Origin: Actinobacteria bacterium OV320
GTDB taxonomy: Bacteria; Actinomycetota; Actinomycetes; Streptomycetales; Streptomycetaceae
Direction of reading: 5' to 3'
Assembly (NCBI GenBank): GCA_001298545.1
Contig: LJCX01000028.1
Coordinates: forward strand, 186,001 to 250,000
DNA length: 64,000 nucleotides
Part shown: positions 31,350-38,997 of the stretch, piece after piece
How the letters are laid out: the number at the start of each line of letters is the position of its first letter
Position numbering within the stretch: the first letter of the stretch is position 1
Program-made: the position numbers and the translations under genes
The notes under the pieces: generated by a model
Databases searched by the model: none
Seen by the model: only the letters and a program-made list of their open reading frames with translations
What the model was told of the DNA's origin: nothing

Positions 31350-33874
31350 GCAGGGCGAACGCCCCCGGCTCGCCCGCCCCCGGCAAGTCCCCCATCGGCA
31401 CGCCCCCCACCAGTACGTCCCCTACCGGCACGCCCGAACCCGCGCACCGCACCGCGCCCGTCGAACTCTCCGTCGTCATCCCCGCCTTCAACGAGGAGCG
31501 CCGGCTCGGCCCCACCCTGGACGCCGTCACCCGCTACCTCGACGCGACCGGGAGCCACTGGCGCACCTGGGAGATCCTGGTCGCCGACGACGGTTCCACC
31601 GACGCCACCCGTGAGCTGGTCACCGTCCGCCGCGACCCCCGGGTGAAGCTCGTCGCGGGCTCCGGCAACCGGGGCAAGGGCCACGCCCTGCGCCGCGGTG
31701 TCGCCGCCGGCCGGGGCCGCCAGGTACTGGTCATGGACGCCGATCTCGCCACTCCCGTCGAGGAGCTGGAGCGCCTGGAGAAGGCGCTCGCGGACGGCAA
31801 CGCGGCGGCGATCGGCTCGCGGGCCGTACCCGGCGCGACCCTCGGCGACCGCCAGCACCGGATACGCGAACTCGCCGGCCGGGCGGGCAACCGGCTCATC
31901 CGCGGGACGACCCTGCGCGGGACGCGCGACACCCAGTGCGGGTTCAAGCTGTTCGACGGCGACAAGGCGCGCGCCGCCTTCGCCGCCTCCCGCCTCAACG
32001 GCTGGGCCATCGACGTGGAGGTGCTGCACCACTTCCAGCGGGTCGGCTGGCCGGTCGCCGAGGTGCCCGTGCACTGGTCGCACCAGCCCGGCTCGAAGGT
32101 CCGTCCGGCGGACTACCTCCGGGTCCTGCGCGACCTGGTCCGGCTCCGGCTCCCGGTGCCGAGGCCCGTGGACGTCGTCGCCGTCCTGCTGTTCCTGGCG
32201 ATGGCGGTGGCCCTCTGCTCCGGCCGCCTCCTGGACCCGGCCCACCGCTATCTCACCGACTCCCTCCAGGACCAGAACCAGTGGGAGTGGTTCTTCGCGG
32301 TGACCGCCGACAACATCGCTCACCTGCGCAATCCCCTCTTCACCGGCCTCCAGGGCGCCCCGGACGGCGTGAACCTGATGGCCAACACGACGATGCTCGG
32401 CCTGTCCGTCCCGCTCACGCCCGTCACGCTGCTGTTCGGCCCGGCCGTCACGCTGAACCTGGTGATGACCCTGGGCCTGGCCGCGACGGCCGTCGCCTGG
32501 TACCGGCTGATCGTGAAACGGCTCGTCCGCCAGCGGGCTGCCGCCTTCGCCGGAGCCGCGCTGGCCACGTTCGCGCCGCCCATGATCAGCCACGCCAACG
32601 CGCACCCGAACTTCGTCGTGCTGTTCATGATCCCGCCGATCATCGACCGCGCGCTGCGGCTCACGGCCGGTGAACGGGTCACCCGCAACGCCGTCGTCCT
32701 CGGCCTGATGGCCGCCTACCAGTTCTTCCTCGGCGAGGAGCCACTGCTGCTCGCCGCGATGGGCATGCTGCTGTTCGCGGCCGCCTACGCGGCCGTGCGC
32801 CCCGACGTCGCGCGGAACGCCGTACGGCCCCTGCTGAACGGTCTGGCGGTCGCCGCCGCCGTCTGTCTCCCGCTCGTCGTCTACCCGCTGGCCTGGCAGT
32901 TCTCCGGCCCGCAGAGCTACACCGGCATCGACCACGGCACCGCGCCCGGCGTCGCCAACTCCGTCCGCGCGCTGCTCTCCTTCGCCGAGCGCTCCCTGAT
33001 CGCGGGCGACGCCCACCGCGCCGACGCCCTCTCGCTGAACCCGACCGAACAGAACGCCTTCTACGGCTGGCCACTGGTGCTGCTCGCGTTCGCGATCGCG
33101 GTGGGGCTCCGGCGGCGGCCGGTGGTCAAGGCGCTGGCCGGTACGGCGGCGGCCGCGGCCGTGCTGTCCCTCGGCTCGCGCATCCCCCTCCCGCTCACCG
33201 ACACCACCGTCCCCGGCCCCTGGGCCGCACTGGCGGGCCTGCCGCTCTTCGATTCGGTCATCGAGAGCCGGGTGGCGCTGGTCTGCGCCCCGCCCCTGGG
33301 CATGCTGCTCGCCCTGGCGGTCGACCGCCTCGCCCAGGCCCGCCGGCTGGGCACGCAGTACGCCGGACTGCTCGCCGTCTGCCTCGCCCTGCTCCCCCTC
33401 GTCCCCGCCCCGCTGAAATCCGAGCCGCGCGCCGAGGTGCCCGCCTTCTTCACCGACGGCACCTGGAAGACCTACGTCCGGGGCGACGAGAGCCTGGTCC
33501 CGGTGCCGCTCGCCGAACCCGAGGACGCCGAGGCGCTGCACTGGCAGACGGCGGCCGGCCTCGGCTTCCGGATGCCCGGCGGTTACTTCAACGGACCGTA
33601 CGGCGACGGCGACCGCACCGGCGTCTACGGCGTCCCGCTGCGTTTCACGGCGAGTCTGCTGCGGGACGTGCGGTACACGGGCGTCGTCCCGGTGATCGAC
33701 GCCCGGGCCCGGGCCGAGACCCGCGAGGACCTCGCGTACTGGCGGGCGGGCGCGCTGGTGCTGGCCCCGCAACCGCACGGGGACCGGCTGCGTGAGACGG
33801 TGGAGAAGCTGGTCGGCCGGCCGGGTAAGTGGGTGGCCGGAGTGTGGGTATGGGATCTGCACAGGGGGAGCTGA
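31346..33874 (+). CDS. GT2 glycosyltransferase fused to a polytopic membrane domain
   Basis: An 842-aa protein in two halves. Residues ~38-270 are a GT2 domain of the polyprenyl/dolichyl-phosphate sugar synthase type (SVVIPAFNEERRL, ADDGSTD, MDADLATP). Residues ~275-690 hold about 10-11 membrane helices, and the last ~150 residues are an outside domain. The second half resembles membrane glycosyltransferase or YfhO-like proteins. One protein could therefore load a sugar on a lipid carrier and act on it across the membrane; this is inference. ATGA overlap couples it to gntR. The first 38 residues are Pro/Thr/Ser-rich and disordered. Confidence 0.88.
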   Translation: MSRANAPGSPAPGKSPIGTPPTSTSPTGTPEPAHRTAPVELSVVIPAFNEERRLGPTLDAVTRYLDATGSHWRTWEILVADDGSTDATRELVTVRRDPRVKLVAGSGNRGKGHALRRGVAAGRGRQVLVMDADLATPVEELERLEKALADGNAAAIGSRAVPGATLGDRQHRIRELAGRAGNRLIRGTTLRGTRDTQCGFKLFDGDKARAAFAASRLNGWAIDVEVLHHFQRVGWPVAEVPVHWSHQPGSKVRPADYLRVLRDLVRLRLPVPRPVDVVAVLLFLAMAVALCSGRLLDPAHRYLTDSLQDQNQWEWFFAVTADNIAHLRNPLFTGLQGAPDGVNLMANTTMLGLSVPLTPVTLLFGPAVTLNLVMTLGLAATAVAWYRLIVKRLVRQRAAAFAGAALATFAPPMISHANAHPNFVVLFMIPPIIDRALRLTAGERVTRNAVVLGLMAAYQFFLGEEPLLLAAMGMLLFAAAYAAVRPDVARNAVRPLLNGLAVAAAVCLPLVVYPLAWQFSGPQSYTGIDHGTAPGVANSVRALLSFAERSLIAGDAHRADALSLNPTEQNAFYGWPLVLLAFAIAVGLRRRPVVKALAGTAAAAAVLSLGSRIPLPLTDTTVPGPWAALAGLPLFDSVIESRVALVCAPPLGMLLALAVDRLAQARRLGTQYAGLLAVCLALLPLVPAPLKSEPRAEVPAFFTDGTWKTYVRGDESLVPVPLAEPEDAEALHWQTAAGLGFRMPGGYFNGPYGDGDRTGVYGVPLRFTASLLRDVRYTGVVPVIDARARAETREDLAYWRAGALVLAPQPHGDRLRETVEKLVGRPGKWVAGVWVWDLHRGS

Positions 33875-33933
33875 TGCGGGTCGCACCGACTAGTCTTCCC
33901 TGACCGGTCAACGTACTGAGTGAGGAGCTCTCT

Positions 33934-34584
33934 TTGGCCTGTGACCTGTGGCTGGTGCCACTCGTCGACGTGTTGTGCCACACCCCCGACAATCCCTTCG
34001 CCGACGAACTCGCCCAGTACAGCAAGGTGCTGGCCGAGGCGGGTCTGCCGCCCGTGCCGGTGTACCAGTACATGCCGGGGCTGTCCGGCGAGGTCGCCCC
34101 GGTGGCCGGCTTCGACTACGACGCCCTGCACTTCCTGCGCCGCGCCTACCTCCTCCAGGTGTGCGGGCTGCCGGTGACTCCGGTGGACGCGCTGGGCGGC
34201 GACTACGAGCAGCTCCTGGAGATGTTCGAGGCGACGGCGCAGCAGTCGCACCTGGTCTGGCACTACGACCACGCGGGCGCCTACGTTCCGGTCGACTTCC
34301 CGCAGCCCCTGTCCAACGACGAACTCCTCGCGGGCGGCGGACCCCTGGGTTCCGCGCAGTCCCTGCTGCGGGAACTGGAGTTCGTGGCCCCGTCGATCGG
34401 CATCGATCCGGCCAATCCGCCGTTGGCTCCGCAACCGCCCGCCGGGCCGACGGAGTTGGAGGAGCCCGCCGTTCCGGCGCCGTACGACTCCAGCCCCTTC
34501 GCGCGCGAGCGGCACGTCTGGCTCGGGCTGCACGCGGCGGCGACGCGGAGTCTGGCGCAGGGGTCGATGATCGTGTTCAGCTGA
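33934..34584 (+). CDS. Conserved hypothetical protein
   Basis: A 216-aa soluble protein starting LACDLWLVPLVDVLCHTPDNPF, with no recognised domain. It is rich in aromatic residues and Pro, has two Cys in the first 15 residues, and contains a VWHYDHAGAYVPVDFPQPL stretch. Such proteins occur widely in Streptomyces next to the glycosyltransferase-purA region as I remember. TTG 33934 is supported by GAGGAG 8-13 nt upstream. Function is unknown; it may follow from the upstream transcript (gap 59 bp). Confidence 0.78.
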   Translation: MACDLWLVPLVDVLCHTPDNPFADELAQYSKVLAEAGLPPVPVYQYMPGLSGEVAPVAGFDYDALHFLRRAYLLQVCGLPVTPVDALGGDYEQLLEMFEATAQQSHLVWHYDHAGAYVPVDFPQPLSNDELLAGGGPLGSAQSLLRELEFVAPSIGIDPANPPLAPQPPAGPTELEEPAVPAPYDSSPFARERHVWLGLHAAATRSLAQGSMIVFS

Positions 34585-34604
34585 GCGGCCCGTCGGGTGG
34601 GCGG

Positions 34605-34898
34605 TCAACGGCCGAGCTGCGAGAGGCCCTTCTGTACGTCCTCCCTGTTCATCACCGGGGTGTAGGAGATCTCCGCCCCGAGGTTGAGGAAGAACGGTTC
34701 GCTGAGCACGGGCATCTGCGCGCTCTCCTCCATGTCGAAGAACAGGAAGGCGGTGCGCTTGCCGTGGTCGGTGGTGAAGTAGGCAGCCTCGGGCTTGAGC
34801 TGCGCCATGGACTCCTCGATCAGCTTCCCGAGGGTGCCGTTGCGGATGGCCTCGTTCGCCTTCTCGGTGTCCATGGACGCCTTCAGCATCATGCGCAT
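34605..34898 (-). CDS. Small alpha/beta-barrel-like hypothetical protein
   Basis: A 97-aa soluble protein with a repeating beta-alpha-beta-beta pattern (MRMMLKASMDTEKANEAI, YFTTDHGKRTAFLFFDMEE, PVMNREDVQKGL), which looks like a dimeric ferredoxin-like barrel of the DUF3303/muconolactone-isomerase shape. No catalytic residue is evident. ATG 34898 has AAGGAAG upstream. It converges on the preceding gene with a 20-bp gap. Confidence 0.78.
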   Translation of the reverse strand: MRMMLKASMDTEKANEAIRNGTLGKLIEESMAQLKPEAAYFTTDHGKRTAFLFFDMEESAQMPVLSEPFFLNLGAEISYTPVMNREDVQKGLSQLGR

Positions 34899-34995
34899 CG
34901 CAGTCACTTCCTTCTGGTCGACACACATGCCTGTCAACCCCAGGATATGCCTGTATGCGGCATTTCTCCCTTGACTCGGGACCGGCCGGCCGGCG

Positions 34996-35109
34996 TCAGA
35001 AGACGGCCGTGCCGGCCTGCGTCAGCTTCCAGTTGGCGGCGGCCACGTGCTTCCGTCGGTTACGGACGTGACCGCGCCGCCGGCTACGGGCGGGACCGCG
35101 AACAGGCAT
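34996..35109 (-). CDS. Doubtful 37-aa basic ORF downstream of purA
   Basis: A frame MPVRGPARSRRRGH...NWKLTQAGTAVF ends at 34996. The N-terminal half is very Arg-rich and the C-terminal half is helix-like. Its ATG lies at the foot of the purA terminator stem and has no Shine-Dalgarno. It may be a chance ORF. Confidence 0.2.
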   Translation of the reverse strand: MPVRGPARSRRRGHVRNRRKHVAAANWKLTQAGTAVF

Positions 35110-35140
35110 GGGCCGGTCAAGGATGTCCAAGACCGGCCCA
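35109..35140 (-). terminator. purA terminator hairpin
   Basis: TGGGCCGGTC and GACCGGCCCA form a perfect 10-bp stem with a 12-nt loop, 21 bp after the purA stop. There is no T-run, which is common in Streptomyces terminators. Confidence 0.65.
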
Positions 35141-35160
35141 GCCGAGCTACCGCCGTGGGA

Positions 35161-36444
35161 CTACAGGAACGAGTTGATCTCGATCGTCTCGTCCCGGCCC
35201 GGACCCACGCCGATCGCGGAGATCGGGGCGCCGGACATGTCCTCCAGCGCCTTGACGTACGCCTGGGCGTTCTTCGGCAGGTCGGAGAAGGACTTCGCCT
35301 TGGTGATGTCCTCGGACCAGCCGGGCAGGGTCTCGTAGATCGGCTTCGCGTGGTGGAAGTCGCTCTGCGAGTACGGAAGTTCCTCGACGCGCTTGCCGTC
35401 GATCTCGTACGCCACGCAGACCGGGATCTGCTCCCAGCCGGTCAGGACGTCGAGCTTCGTCAGGAAGAAGTCCGTGAGGCCGTTCACCCGGGTCGCGTAG
35501 CGGGCGATGACCGCGTCGAACCAGCCGCAGCGGCGGTCACGACCGGTCGTCACGCCCCGCTCGCCGCCGATGCGGCGCAGCGCCTCGCCGTCCTCGTCGA
35601 ACAGCTCGGTCGGGAACGGGCCCGAGCCGACGCGGGTCGTGTAGGCCTTCAGGATGCCGATGACCCGGCTGATCTTCGTCGGGCCCACGCCCGCGCCCGT
35701 GCAGGCGCCGCCCGCGGTCGGGTTCGACGAGGTGACGAAGGGGTACGTGCCGTGGTCGATGTCGAGGAGCGTGCCCTGACCGCCCTCGAAGAGGACGACC
35801 TTGTCCGCCTCGAGCGCCTGGTTGAGGAGCAGGACCGTGTCGGTGACGTACGGAGCGAGCTTCTCCGCGTAGCCGAGCAGTTCCTCGACGACCTGGTCGA
35901 CCGCGATCGCACGGCGGTTGTACAGCTTGGTCAGCAGCTGGTTCTTGCCGTCCAGCGCCGCCTCGACCTTCTGGGTGAGGATCGACTCGTCGTACAGGTC
36001 CTGGACCCGGATGCCGACCCGGTTGATCTTGTCGGCGTAGGTCGGGCCGATACCGCGGCCGGTGGTGCCGATCTTGCGCTTTCCGAGGAAGCGTTCCGTC
36101 ACCTTGTCGACAGTGACGTTGTACGGGGTGATGATGTGCGCGTTGCCGCTGATCAGCAGCTTCGACGTGTCGACGCCGCGCTCGTTCAGACCGCTCAGCT
36201 CGGAGAGCAGGACCGACGGGTCGACAACGACACCGTTACCGATGACCGGCGTACAGCCGGGTGACAGAATTCCCGAAGGGAGCAGGTGGAGTGCGTACTT
36301 CTGGTCGCCCACGACGACCGTGTGGCCGGCGTTGTTGCCGCCCTGGTAACGCACTACGTAATCCACCGAGCCACCGAGAAGGTCGGTGGCCTTTCCCTTG
36401 CCTTCGTCACCCCACTGAGCACCGAGCAGCACAAGTGCGGGCAC
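35161..36444 (-). CDS. purA: Adenylosuccinate synthase
   Basis: This 427-aa enzyme joins IMP and aspartate using GTP, the first committed step to AMP. The P-loop-like GAQWGDEGKGK (residues 8-18) holds catalytic Asp13; His41 is in GGNNAGHT; IGTTGRGIGP and GERGVTTGRDRRCGWFD are conserved IMP and GTP contacts. GTG 36444 has GAAGGGG upstream. It is a single gene with a long leader (about 170 nt) carrying three hairpins, which suggests post-initiation control. Confidence 0.97.
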   Translation of the reverse strand: MPALVLLGAQWGDEGKGKATDLLGGSVDYVVRYQGGNNAGHTVVVGDQKYALHLLPSGILSPGCTPVIGNGVVVDPSVLLSELSGLNERGVDTSKLLISGNAHIITPYNVTVDKVTERFLGKRKIGTTGRGIGPTYADKINRVGIRVQDLYDESILTQKVEAALDGKNQLLTKLYNRRAIAVDQVVEELLGYAEKLAPYVTDTVLLLNQALEADKVVLFEGGQGTLLDIDHGTYPFVTSSNPTAGGACTGAGVGPTKISRVIGILKAYTTRVGSGPFPTELFDEDGEALRRIGGERGVTTGRDRRCGWFDAVIARYATRVNGLTDFFLTKLDVLTGWEQIPVCVAYEIDGKRVEELPYSQSDFHHAKPIYETLPGWSEDITKAKSFSDLPKNAQAYVKALEDMSGAPISAIGVGPGRDETIEINSFL

Positions 36445-36490
36445 GCGCGTACACCCCTTCCGGGTGGGGCATGTCCAAGGCCAGGGGCGT

Positions 36491-36608
36491 ACGCGGTGGC
36501 ACTTCCCACCGCGTGCACCACGTGCACCGCGACCGTCGTCGGTCGCCGCTTGTCGGACCCGGATGCCCCGGAATAGACCAAGCCCCTGGCGCAATAGCGC
36601 AAGGGGCT
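36491..36608 (-). promoter_or_regulatory. Three-hairpin purA leader
   Basis: Upstream of purA lie, in order of transcription, stems 36608-36597/36592-36581 (11 of 12 pairs, loop of 4), 36546-36540/36535-36529 (7 pairs) and 36514-36506/36499-36491 (9 pairs, loop of 6). A TAGCAT -10 box on the minus strand (36620-36625) would place the TSS just before the first stem. No known riboswitch is recognised. Confidence 0.5.
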
Positions 36609-36650
36609 CTTGCACAAAGATGCTACCCGAGGAAGCGAGGCAGGACCGAG

Positions 36651-37523
36651 GTGGCGACTTTCGCGACGTCCGATCAGCTGCTGGTGATCATCGATCCGGT
36701 CGCCCGGCGCTGGGACGGGGAGTCCGTACGCATCGCGAAAGACGTGCTCAGCGCGGGTGCGGCGAGTACGAAGGTGTGCCTGCCCGAGGACCAGGAGGAA
36801 TTCGCCCGGGTGCTGGCCCGGCGGGGCTCGCGGCGGCCGGTGGTCGTCGGCGACGACCGCGCGCTGATGCGGGCGGTGGCCCTGCTGCACCGCCAGCGGG
36901 CCCTGGCCGAAACCGTGCTGTCGATGGTGCCGGTGGGTGCGGGCCTGGGCGTCTCGCACGCCCTGGGGGTGCCCTCGGGTGCGGTGGCGGCCGCCCGGGC
37001 CGTCCTGGACGGCGCCGAGCGGCGCCTGGACGTACTGGTGGACGACAGCGACGGGGTGGTGCTGGGCGCGCTGCGGATCCCGCCGGTGCCGCTCGCCGCG
37101 CAGTCGGAGCCGACCGTGGCGGAGGCCGGCCTCGCACAGGGCGGCGGCCACCCCTGGCTGCGGACCTACCAGTCGCTCTTCCGGACGCTGGTGCCGTCGC
37201 GGCCGTCCCGGCTCTCCGCCGCCCCGGCCACGCCCGGCCCGGCCCGGCTGCGGATCGAGGTCGACGGGGTGACCCTGGTCGACCTCGACCAGCCGGTGGA
37301 GGCGGTGTCGGTGACCCCGGGACCCTCCGGCACGGCGGTCGTGCGGGTACGGCCGCTGTCCCTGGGCGCGGTGGCGGTGCCCCTGGAGGCCCGGGGGCGG
37401 ACGGTGACCGTCTCGGGCGCGGACTTCCGCTACCGGGCGGACGCGGCGGTCGCGGGGCCGGTACGGGTGCGCACCTGGACGGTGCGCGAGGGGGCACTGG
37501 GGCTGATGCTGCCGAGGCGGTGA
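36651..37523 (+). CDS. Degenerate diacylglycerol kinase-like protein
   Basis: A 290-aa protein with the two-domain layout of bacterial DgkB/sphingosine-type lipid kinases: an N-terminal Rossmann-like part (LLVIIDPVARRWDGESVRIAKDVL) and a C-terminal beta-rich part (RLRIEVDGVTLVDLDQPVEAVSV). The ATP-binding GGDGT is replaced by VVGDDRAL, and the usual GTGNDFA by GAGLGVSHA, so kinase activity is doubtful. GTG 36651 follows AGGACCGAG. It is divergent from purA and shares its promoter region. It may be a regulatory lipid-binding protein. Confidence 0.75.
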   Translation: MATFATSDQLLVIIDPVARRWDGESVRIAKDVLSAGAASTKVCLPEDQEEFARVLARRGSRRPVVVGDDRALMRAVALLHRQRALAETVLSMVPVGAGLGVSHALGVPSGAVAAARAVLDGAERRLDVLVDDSDGVVLGALRIPPVPLAAQSEPTVAEAGLAQGGGHPWLRTYQSLFRTLVPSRPSRLSAAPATPGPARLRIEVDGVTLVDLDQPVEAVSVTPGPSGTAVVRVRPLSLGAVAVPLEARGRTVTVSGADFRYRADAAVAGPVRVRTWTVREGALGLMLPRR

Positions 37524-37524
37524 G

Positions 37525-38133
37525 TCAGGCCTGCTTGTTGTCCTTCGGGGCCCCGAAGGAGGTGGTGTCGAGAACGCAGCCGAACGGGGCGGGAATCGCG
37601 AGCTTCTCGGCGAACGGCATGGTGCAGTGCGACTCGTACCCCTTGGCGGAAGGCGCCCAGAACACGGTGGCGCGCTCCTCCTGCATGTCGAGGAGCAGGT
37701 AGACGGGGATGCCGGCCTTTCCGTAGACCTCGACCTTGTCGGTCAGGTCGTCGTCCCGGGTCGAGGTCGAGGTCAGTTCGGCGACGAAGGAGAGGGCTTC
37801 ACCGTCAAGACGGCTGCTCCCGGTCCGGCTCACGCTCCGATGTGCGGCGTGGATGTCGGGGCCGAAAGCGCGCTCCGAACCCGGAAACACGTACAGGAAC
37901 GGGCCGCAACTGATCCGGTGCCCTTCGGGGAGGTGTGGCTTCAGTTGCTCACAGACCGCATCCATGACGTCGAGGTAGTACCCCTTCGACCACGGTGACA
38001 CGACGATGTTCCCCCTGATGATCTCGGCCCTGTGGCCGTCGGGCACATGCAGCTCGTCGAGGACGTCCAGCAGTTCCTCGAAGCTGTGGGGTTCGGTGCC
38101 GTTTGTCGTCGGTCGCTCTGTCATCAAAGTCAT
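37525..38133 (-). CDS. Uma2-family PD-(D/E)XK nuclease-like protein
   Basis: A 202-aa soluble protein of the DUF820/Uma2 family, common in Streptomyces and predicted to have a restriction-nuclease fold. The pattern HRAEIIRGNIVVSPWS, PDIHAAH and FVAELTSTSTRDDDLTDKVEVYGKAGIPVYLLLD includes the acidic residues and Lys of the PD-(D/E)XK site. ATG 38133 has GGGAGGG about 8 nt upstream. Biological role is unknown. It lies tail-to-tail with the lipid-kinase-like gene (1-bp gap). Confidence 0.88.
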   Translation of the reverse strand: MTLMTERPTTNGTEPHSFEELLDVLDELHVPDGHRAEIIRGNIVVSPWSKGYYLDVMDAVCEQLKPHLPEGHRISCGPFLYVFPGSERAFGPDIHAAHRSVSRTGSSRLDGEALSFVAELTSTSTRDDDLTDKVEVYGKAGIPVYLLLDMQEERATVFWAPSAKGYESHCTMPFAEKLAIPAPFGCVLDTTSFGAPKDNKQA

Positions 38134-38169
38134 GATGCGCCCTCCCTTCGCCACGAAACCAGCCGCCAC

Positions 38170-38997
38170 TCATGGTTGTCGCTCGACTACAGCCTCGTCG
38201 CCGGATTCGTCCTTCAGGGCCACCCCCGACCGCCCCAGCTCCCGTGCCCGCGCCAGCAGCGCGACCAGCTTCCCCGCCGCCGTCTCGTAGTCCAGGCCCA
38301 GCGGCGGGCGGATGTTGGACAGGCAGTTGCGGTCGGCGTCGGTGGTGACGCCCGGTACGGGCCGGTGGGTCAGGTACGCGCCCAGGGAGTCCGCCGCCGA
38401 CATGCCGGGGCGTTCGCCGACGAGGAGCACCACCGCCGTGGCGCCCATGGCGTGCGCGATGTCGTCACCGAGGGCCACCCGGGCCTGTTCGGCGAGGACG
38501 ACGGGCGCCACCCGGGTGCCGGACGGCAGCCGCGCGGTCGTCGCCCGGATCAGCGCCGCCGCGTGCTCGTGCACCGCCCGGCTGGAGAGTCCGTCGGCGA
38601 CCACGAAGACGACGTCCCACTCGCCCGTGGGCAGATGGGCCCGGTCGACGGGGTTCAGCCGGCGGCCCAGGTCGGGGCGCTGGAGGTAGGTGAGGCGGTC
38701 GGGGGCGGCGCTGCGGACCCGGACCACCGAGGTGCCGGTCAGCCGCGCGGCCACCGCGTCCGGGTCGAACGGCGAGTGCACCGCGTCCCGGGCGGCGGCA
38801 TGCGCCGCCTGGAGTTCCAGACGGTGCCGGGTGGGCAGGGCGGAACCGGCCCGGCCCAGGCCGATGCGGGCCTGGGTGCGCAGGCGCAGGGACGCCCACA
38901 GCTCGCCCTGGCCGTCGGTGATCTGGTTGTCGGTGATCTGGTTGTCGGTGATCTGGCCGTCGGTGATCTGGCCGTCGGTGATCTGGTTGAGGGTCAT
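38170..38997 (-). CDS. eutC: Ethanolamine ammonia-lyase small subunit
   Basis: A 275-aa subunit of the adenosylcobalamin enzyme that splits ethanolamine to acetaldehyde and ammonia. Recognisable blocks are ARIGLGRAGSALPTRHRLELQAAHAAARDAVH, VVFVVADGLSSRAVHEHA and GERPGMSAADSLGAYLTHRPVPG...RNCLSNIRP. The ATG overlaps the eutB stop (ATGA). The first ~30 residues are five copies of QITD(G/N), encoded by a 15-bp tandem repeat, and are not part of the conserved enzyme. Cobalamin must come from elsewhere; no B12 riboswitch is visible. Confidence 0.95.
   Translation of the reverse strand: MTLNQITDGQITDGQITDNQITDNQITDGQGELWASLRLRTQARIGLGRAGSALPTRHRLELQAAHAAARDAVHSPFDPDAVAARLTGTSVVRVRSAAPDRLTYLQRPDLGRRLNPVDRAHLPTGEWDVVFVVADGLSSRAVHEHAAALIRATTARLPSGTRVAPVVLAEQARVALGDDIAHAMGATAVVLLVGERPGMSAADSLGAYLTHRPVPGVTTDADRNCLSNIRPPLGLDYETAAGKLVALLARARELGRSGVALKDESGDEAVVERQP
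38914..38988 (-). repeat. Five 15-bp tandem repeats at the start of eutC
   Basis: Five units of gtcggtgatctgg plus tt or cc run without interruption. They encode QITDG/QITDN on the minus strand, directly after the first three codons of eutC. The copy number is likely variable. Confidence 0.9.

Noticed and set aside
37525..38133. Uma2 gene as part of a mobile or defence system
   Set aside because: Uma2 genes are numerous and scattered in Streptomyces; no partner genes, flanking repeats or composition change are visible here.
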